The notes beneath the pieces were generated by a model, which worked only from the letters and a program-made list of their open reading frames with translations, had not been told where the DNA came from and did not search any database. 7,528 bases of DNA from positions 1 through 7,528 of the forward strand of contig JALONY010000063.1 of assembly GCA_025454715.1 (NCBI GenBank). Direction: 5' to 3'. Position 1 is the stretch's first letter; the number at the start of each line of letters is the position of its first letter. Position numbers and translations under genes: made by a program. Source of the stretch: Anaerolineae bacterium. Its GTDB lineage: Bacteria > Chloroflexota > Anaerolineae > Aggregatilineales > Phototrophicaceae. Positions 5,471-7,528 of this stretch are shown here, one piece after another.

Positions 5471-6063
5471 TGACCGTGCGCGTCCGCCCGATGCAACTGG
5501 GCGATGTCGGCCAAGTGACCGCCATCGAGCGCACCGCGTTCTCGTCGCCGTGGTCGCCACGCACCTACATTTACGAGATGACCGAGTCCGATTACAGCCA
5601 TATGCTGTCGGTGACCTTGCCCAGCGCCCCGCTGCCCGCCGCACCGCGTTGGGCGCGCTTGCTGTTGCGCTGGCGCCCGACCCCCGCCGAGCACCTCGTG
5701 GCCTACGGCGGGTTATGGCACCTCTACGACGAGGCGCACATCAGCACCATCGCCAGCCACCCCGAGCACCGCGGGCAAGGCTATGGCGAGCTGGCCTTGC
5801 TGGCCATGATGCAGCGCGCCGTCGTCTTGGGCGCGGCCTACGTGGCGCTGGAGGTGCGCGTGAGCAACACCCGCGCCCAAGCCCTATATCACAAGCACGG
5901 CTTTCAGGTCGCGGGCGTCAAGCTACGCTACTATCACGACAACGGCGAGAACGCCTACGATATGCGCCTGCCCCTGACCGACCCCATCCGCCAGCGCGTG
6001 ACCGAGGTCTATCAGGCCGCCTGCCAACGCATGACCGTCAGCGACAGCTACACCGGCGGTTGA
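5470..6063 (+). CDS. rimI: RimI-type GNAT N-acetyltransferase
   Basis: 197 aa, starting at the ATG that overlaps the tsaB stop (TGATG), so translation is probably coupled. The GNAT fold is clear. The acetyl-CoA loop RGQGYG is at 101-106 after ISTIASHPEH, and EVRVSNTRAQALYHKHGF (128-145) carries the family's catalytic-type E128 and Y140. YYHDNGENAYDM (154-165) matches the RimI C-terminal strand. RimI acetylates the N-terminal amine of ribosomal protein S18 in E. coli; related enzymes acetylate other N-termini, so the exact substrate is not certain. Compared with E. coli RimI (about 148 aa), this protein has a Pro/Arg/Leu-rich insertion near residues 51-74 and a tail of about 28 residues. Linkage to tsaB is common in bacteria. 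Its last 16 bases overlap the convergent helicase gene. Confidence 0.88.
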   Translation: MTVRVRPMQLGDVGQVTAIERTAFSSPWSPRTYIYEMTESDYSHMLSVTLPSAPLPAAPRWARLLLRWRPTPAEHLVAYGGLWHLYDEAHISTIASHPEHRGQGYGELALLAMMQRAVVLGAAYVALEVRVSNTRAQALYHKHGFQVAGVKLRYYHDNGENAYDMRLPLTDPIRQRVTEVYQAACQRMTVSDSYTGG

Positions 6064-7528
6064 CTGGGCGGCGGGGTCGGGTCGCCGAGGATGACCGCGT
6101 GATGGCGCGCCCGAGAGACCGCCACATACATCAGCTTACCCCAGTTATCGGCGCGCAACGCTGCCAACTCGCTCACGATGACGACCGGTGCCTCCATGCC
6201 CTTGAAGGCGTAAATCGTGGCGACGCGCACCTGCATCGGGGTGGCCGCCTGCGCGCCCCACGTCAACGTGAAATTGCCCAGCGCCTCGTCGTTTTTCCAT
6301 TGGCTGCGCTTCTCGGCGGACGGGGTCAAAATCACGATGTCGGCGGGCGCGACGCCCTCGACGTTGACCAAGCGGTGCAGCACCTTCTGGAGTTGCTTGC
6401 GCTCCTCGGCGGGGTCGGGGCAAGGGATGACCTCGACCGGCCTGCCATCGGGCCCCGCGGCCTCGAGGTCGTCGCTCATATACGGCTTTAGCCATGCGTG
6501 GATGTGCTGGGTGTTGCGGAGGTTCTCGGTCAACACGAAGGGCGGGGTGGGGATTGGGATTTGCCCGACTTGGGCGAAAACGCGCTGGCGCGGGTCGTAA
6601 AACACGTAAAACACGCCGTCGTCGGGGCGGCGCAACGCCTCGGTCAGGCACAGCCACCACGTATCGTCGAAGTCTTGCCCCTCATCGACCACCACCGCAT
6701 CGTATAACGCGGCGTGGCTGGGGTCGGCGGCGCGCAAGGTGTCCAGCGCGTCCATCAACAAATCGGCCACCCGATTGAAAAAATCCGCAGGGTCGAGGTC
6801 GGCGGTCGGGTTTCCGGCGCGCTCGCACAGCGTGCCCGCCAGCTTGTGAAACGTCATCACCTCGAGGTCGGGCTTGGCGAGGCGGTCGGCCACCCATTGC
6901 GCCAGCAGTTTGTTGTAACACACGAACAACACCCGCAAGCCCTCGTTGGCGAGGCGCTCGGCTTTTTCCATCGCCAGCAAGGTCTTGCCGGTGCCCGCCC
7001 CGCCCAAGATGGCGGCGCGCCGCTGTTGCCCGAGTTGCTTGAGGACGCGAAACTGCTGCTGGGTGAGCGCCTCGATCTGGCGATTTTCACGGGCGAACGC
7101 CTCGACCAGCCGCGGGGCGAGGTCGGCGGTCGGCACGACCAGCGCAATCAGCGCGTCTAGCGCACCCTGCCCGCCCATGCGCTGGTTTTGGCGGTCGGCG
7201 TGCTGCTTGGCAAACGCGAACATCGCCTCGATACGGGCGGGGAGGGCGTGCAGGTGCGTGATGTCGATGAACAATTCATTCGGGCTGTCGGGGCGCAAAT
7301 CGCCCGCAACGCGGCAATCGGGCAAGGCCACCGCCGGAAACAGTGCGAACTCGTGGCGGCGGGTCTTGTCGTGTTTGCTCAGCCACTGGCGGAGGGCGCG
7401 CCGCCCGCGCTCGGCCTGTTGCGTCGGGTCGTGGATCGGGTGGGTCGCGCCGGTGCTGCTGGTGCTATACCACTGCCCGTTTTGGATGCGTATCGTCCCG
7501 CCCTTGACCTCGACCATCAACACCCCGT
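6048..7528 (-). CDS. NERD nuclease-like / SF1 helicase fusion, N-terminus cut by window edge
   Basis: The frame runs from the right edge to a TAG at 6050-6048; about 493 residues are seen and the true start lies outside. Numbering from the GTG at 7523, the visible N-terminal piece reads GVLMVEVKGG (first residue before that GTG) with E5 and K7, then NGQW, and PTQQA with Q35. This is the second half of a NERD (nuclease-related) domain. After a linker comes a compact SF1 helicase core: a Q-motif-like LTQQQ (153-157), Walker A GGAGTGKT (174-181), TFHKL (224-228), Walker B DEGQD (280-284), D310-PRQ, ENLRNT (333-338), TIYAFKGME (436-444) and YVAVSRAR (466-473). All ATPase motifs look intact and no large 1B/2B insertions are apparent. 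The function is likely nucleic-acid processing; fusions of this kind are poorly characterised, and a defence or repair role is inference. GC content resembles its neighbours. Confidence 0.85.
   Translation of the reverse strand, partial: GVLMVEVKGGTIRIQNGQWYSTSSTGATHPIHDPTQQAERGRRALRQWLSKHDKTRRHEFALFPAVALPDCRVAGDLRPDSPNELFIDITHLHALPARIEAMFAFAKQHADRQNQRMGGQGALDALIALVVPTADLAPRLVEAFARENRQIEALTQQQFRVLKQLGQQRRAAILGGAGTGKTLLAMEKAERLANEGLRVLFVCYNKLLAQWVADRLAKPDLEVMTFHKLAGTLCERAGNPTADLDPADFFNRVADLLMDALDTLRAADPSHAALYDAVVVDEGQDFDDTWWLCLTEALRRPDDGVFYVFYDPRQRVFAQVGQIPIPTPPFVLTENLRNTQHIHAWLKPYMSDDLEAAGPDGRPVEVIPCPDPAEERKQLQKVLHRLVNVEGVAPADIVILTPSAEKRSQWKNDEALGNFTLTWGAQAATPMQVRVATIYAFKGMEAPVVIVSELAALRADNWGKLMYVAVSRARHHAVILGDPTPPPSQPPV

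Noticed and set aside
4703..5644. Open frame on the minus strand (313 codons) opposite tsaB
   Set aside because: Antisense shadow of tsaB and the start of rimI; Gly/His/Arg-rich with no motif.
943..6063. Mobile element or genomic-island origin for the plus-strand genes
   Set aside because: No transposase, integrase, terminal repeats or tRNA is seen, and base composition looks even across the window; the genes are mostly housekeeping.
5232..6491. Long open frame on the plus strand (419 codons) across tsaB, rimI and the helicase
   Set aside because: It reads an off-frame of tsaB and rimI and the antisense of the helicase, with Arg/Ala/Pro-rich low-complexity sequence; no family motif.
7515..7523. 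GTG at 7523 or ATG at 7517 as the true helicase start
   Set aside because: The frame is open to the window edge and the residue just before is the Gly of a NERD-type GVLMVEVKGG strand, so the gene clearly begins further right.

Overview
The window is GC-rich bacterial DNA with dense, ordinary-looking coding. The third codon position is strongly G/C, with no tRNA, rRNA, insertion sequence or CRISPR array. Lineage is an inference only. An FHA protein with a long Pro/Tyr/Gln linker and a Cys-containing membrane helix, -10 boxes without a clear -35, and a serB/HAD/serA cassette next to tsaE-tsaB-rimI all look to me like Chloroflexota (Anaerolineae-type), at moderate confidence.

Layout: (1) 1-749, minus strand, an FHA-domain membrane protein whose C-terminal end runs off the left edge. 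(2) 750-942, a divergent promoter region with one good -10 box facing each way and a run of seven short C-tracts, which is a strong G-quadruplex candidate on the minus strand. (3) 943-4110, plus strand, a three-gene unit: a phosphoserine-phosphatase-like HAD-IB protein, a second HAD (subfamily IA) phosphatase, and a long-form D-3-phosphoglycerate dehydrogenase-like protein coupled to it by an ATGA overlap. (4) 4111-4250, a short intergenic region with a GC-rich hairpin and a TATACT -10 box. (5) 4251-6063, plus strand: tsaE, tsaB and a RimI-type acetyltransferase. The first two belong to tRNA t6A synthesis; tsaC and tsaD are not in the window. (6) 6048-7528, minus strand, a NERD nuclease-like plus SF1 helicase fusion, cut by the right edge. 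It converges on and overlaps the acetyltransferase gene by 16 bp.

The serine genes suggest a route from 3-phosphoglycerate to serine, lacking only the SerC transaminase here. However, the dehydrogenase has Phe where the family has its catalytic Arg, and other substrate-pocket motifs are changed too, so its reaction is open. That is the most notable observation in the window. The NERD-helicase is the best candidate for a little-described system, but its 5' context lies outside the window. The rest is conventional housekeeping with some lineage-type variations.
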